This document shows positions 5,389 through 5,549 of a stretch of DNA of 5,549 nucleotides, one piece after another. A model generated the notes under the pieces. That model searched no databases, was not told the DNA's origin, and saw nothing but the letters and a program-made list of their open reading frames with translations. Position 1 is the stretch's first letter; every line of letters begins with the position of its first letter. Source of the DNA: Streptomyces sp. NRRL F-2664 (GTDB lineage Bacteria > Actinomycetota > Actinomycetes > Streptomycetales > Streptomycetaceae). The stretch covers positions 1 through 5,549 of the forward strand of contig NZ_JOFX01000109.1 of assembly GCF_000719345.1 (NCBI RefSeq), given 5' to 3'. The position numbers were made by a program, and so were the translations under genes.

Positions 5389-5549
5389 TGGTGTGATCAC
5401 GGCGTCGGAATCTTCCTGGATAGCCCCGTTCTCCGGGCTGAGTCCTCGCACCTTCGGGAAGCTCGTAACGGTTCTGCGGCGCCAGGGTGCGGACGCGATC
5501 CGGAAGGGCCGGCCGTGGAGTCTTCCGCTGGAGGACCGTGCTTTGCTGG
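5384..5549 (+). CDS. IS5-type transposase, N-terminal part, runs off the window
   Basis: The 55 visible codons read MAGVITASESSWIAPFSGLS, then PRTFGKLVTVLRRQGADAIR and KGRPWSLPLEDRALL. This matches the N-terminal region of IS5-type, DDE_Tnp_4-like transposases common in Streptomyces, in which GLSPRxFxKLV...L and GRPWxLPLEDRxLL precede a helix-turn-helix and the DDE domain. The frame is open to the window end, so completeness cannot be judged. The ATG is chosen because family likeness starts there; no strong ribosome site is present, and the codon sits in an inverted repeat. The left-edge fragment at 1-98 is from the C-terminal region of the same kind of protein in the same orientation, but they cannot be parts of one copy in this order. 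Confidence 0.75.
   Translation, partial: MAGVITASESSWIAPFSGLSPRTFGKLVTVLRRQGADAIRKGRPWSLPLEDRALL

Overview
The window is very GC-rich, with G or C in most third codon positions, GTG starts and protein families typical of Streptomyces or a close actinomycete. It is accessory DNA: nested and broken insertion sequences carrying a few intact genes.

Layout. (1) 1-98, plus strand: the C-terminal part of an IS5-type (DDE_Tnp_4-like) transposase, cut off after its LADKAYQGAG motif. (2) 99-305, minus strand: the C-terminal part of an IS30-family transposase, ending just before its catalytic Glu region. (3) About 306-4297: an IS21-family element of about 4.0 kb inside the IS30 gene. It has multiple terminal repeats at both ends, including a 28-bp perfect inverted pair at 356-383 and 4179-4206. 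It holds a damaged istA (491-2097), an intact istB (2161-2988) and an intact FUSC/aromatic-acid-exporter-like membrane protein gene (2985-4025). (4) 4298-4634, minus strand: the upstream part of the same IS30 transposase, with two frameshifts. (5) 4717-5340: an intact gene for an unrecognised 207-residue protein. (6) 5384 to the window end: the start of an IS5-type transposase of the same general kind as the fragment at 1-98.

The main point is the third gene of the IS21-like element. The exporter-like gene overlaps the istB stop by 4 bases and lies wholly inside the element's terminal repeats. It therefore looks like a passenger gene read in the istAB operon. IS21 elements normally carry only istA and istB and are about 2 to 2.5 kb long. 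The resident copy should be unable to move itself: IstA has lost its first catalytic Asp (Gly143) and its C-terminal coding is broken by a +1 insertion and a 10-bp tandem duplication. istB and the passenger gene remain open.

All family assignments were made by reading motifs by eye, without database searches. Element borders are accurate to a few bases only, and no clean target-site duplication is visible.
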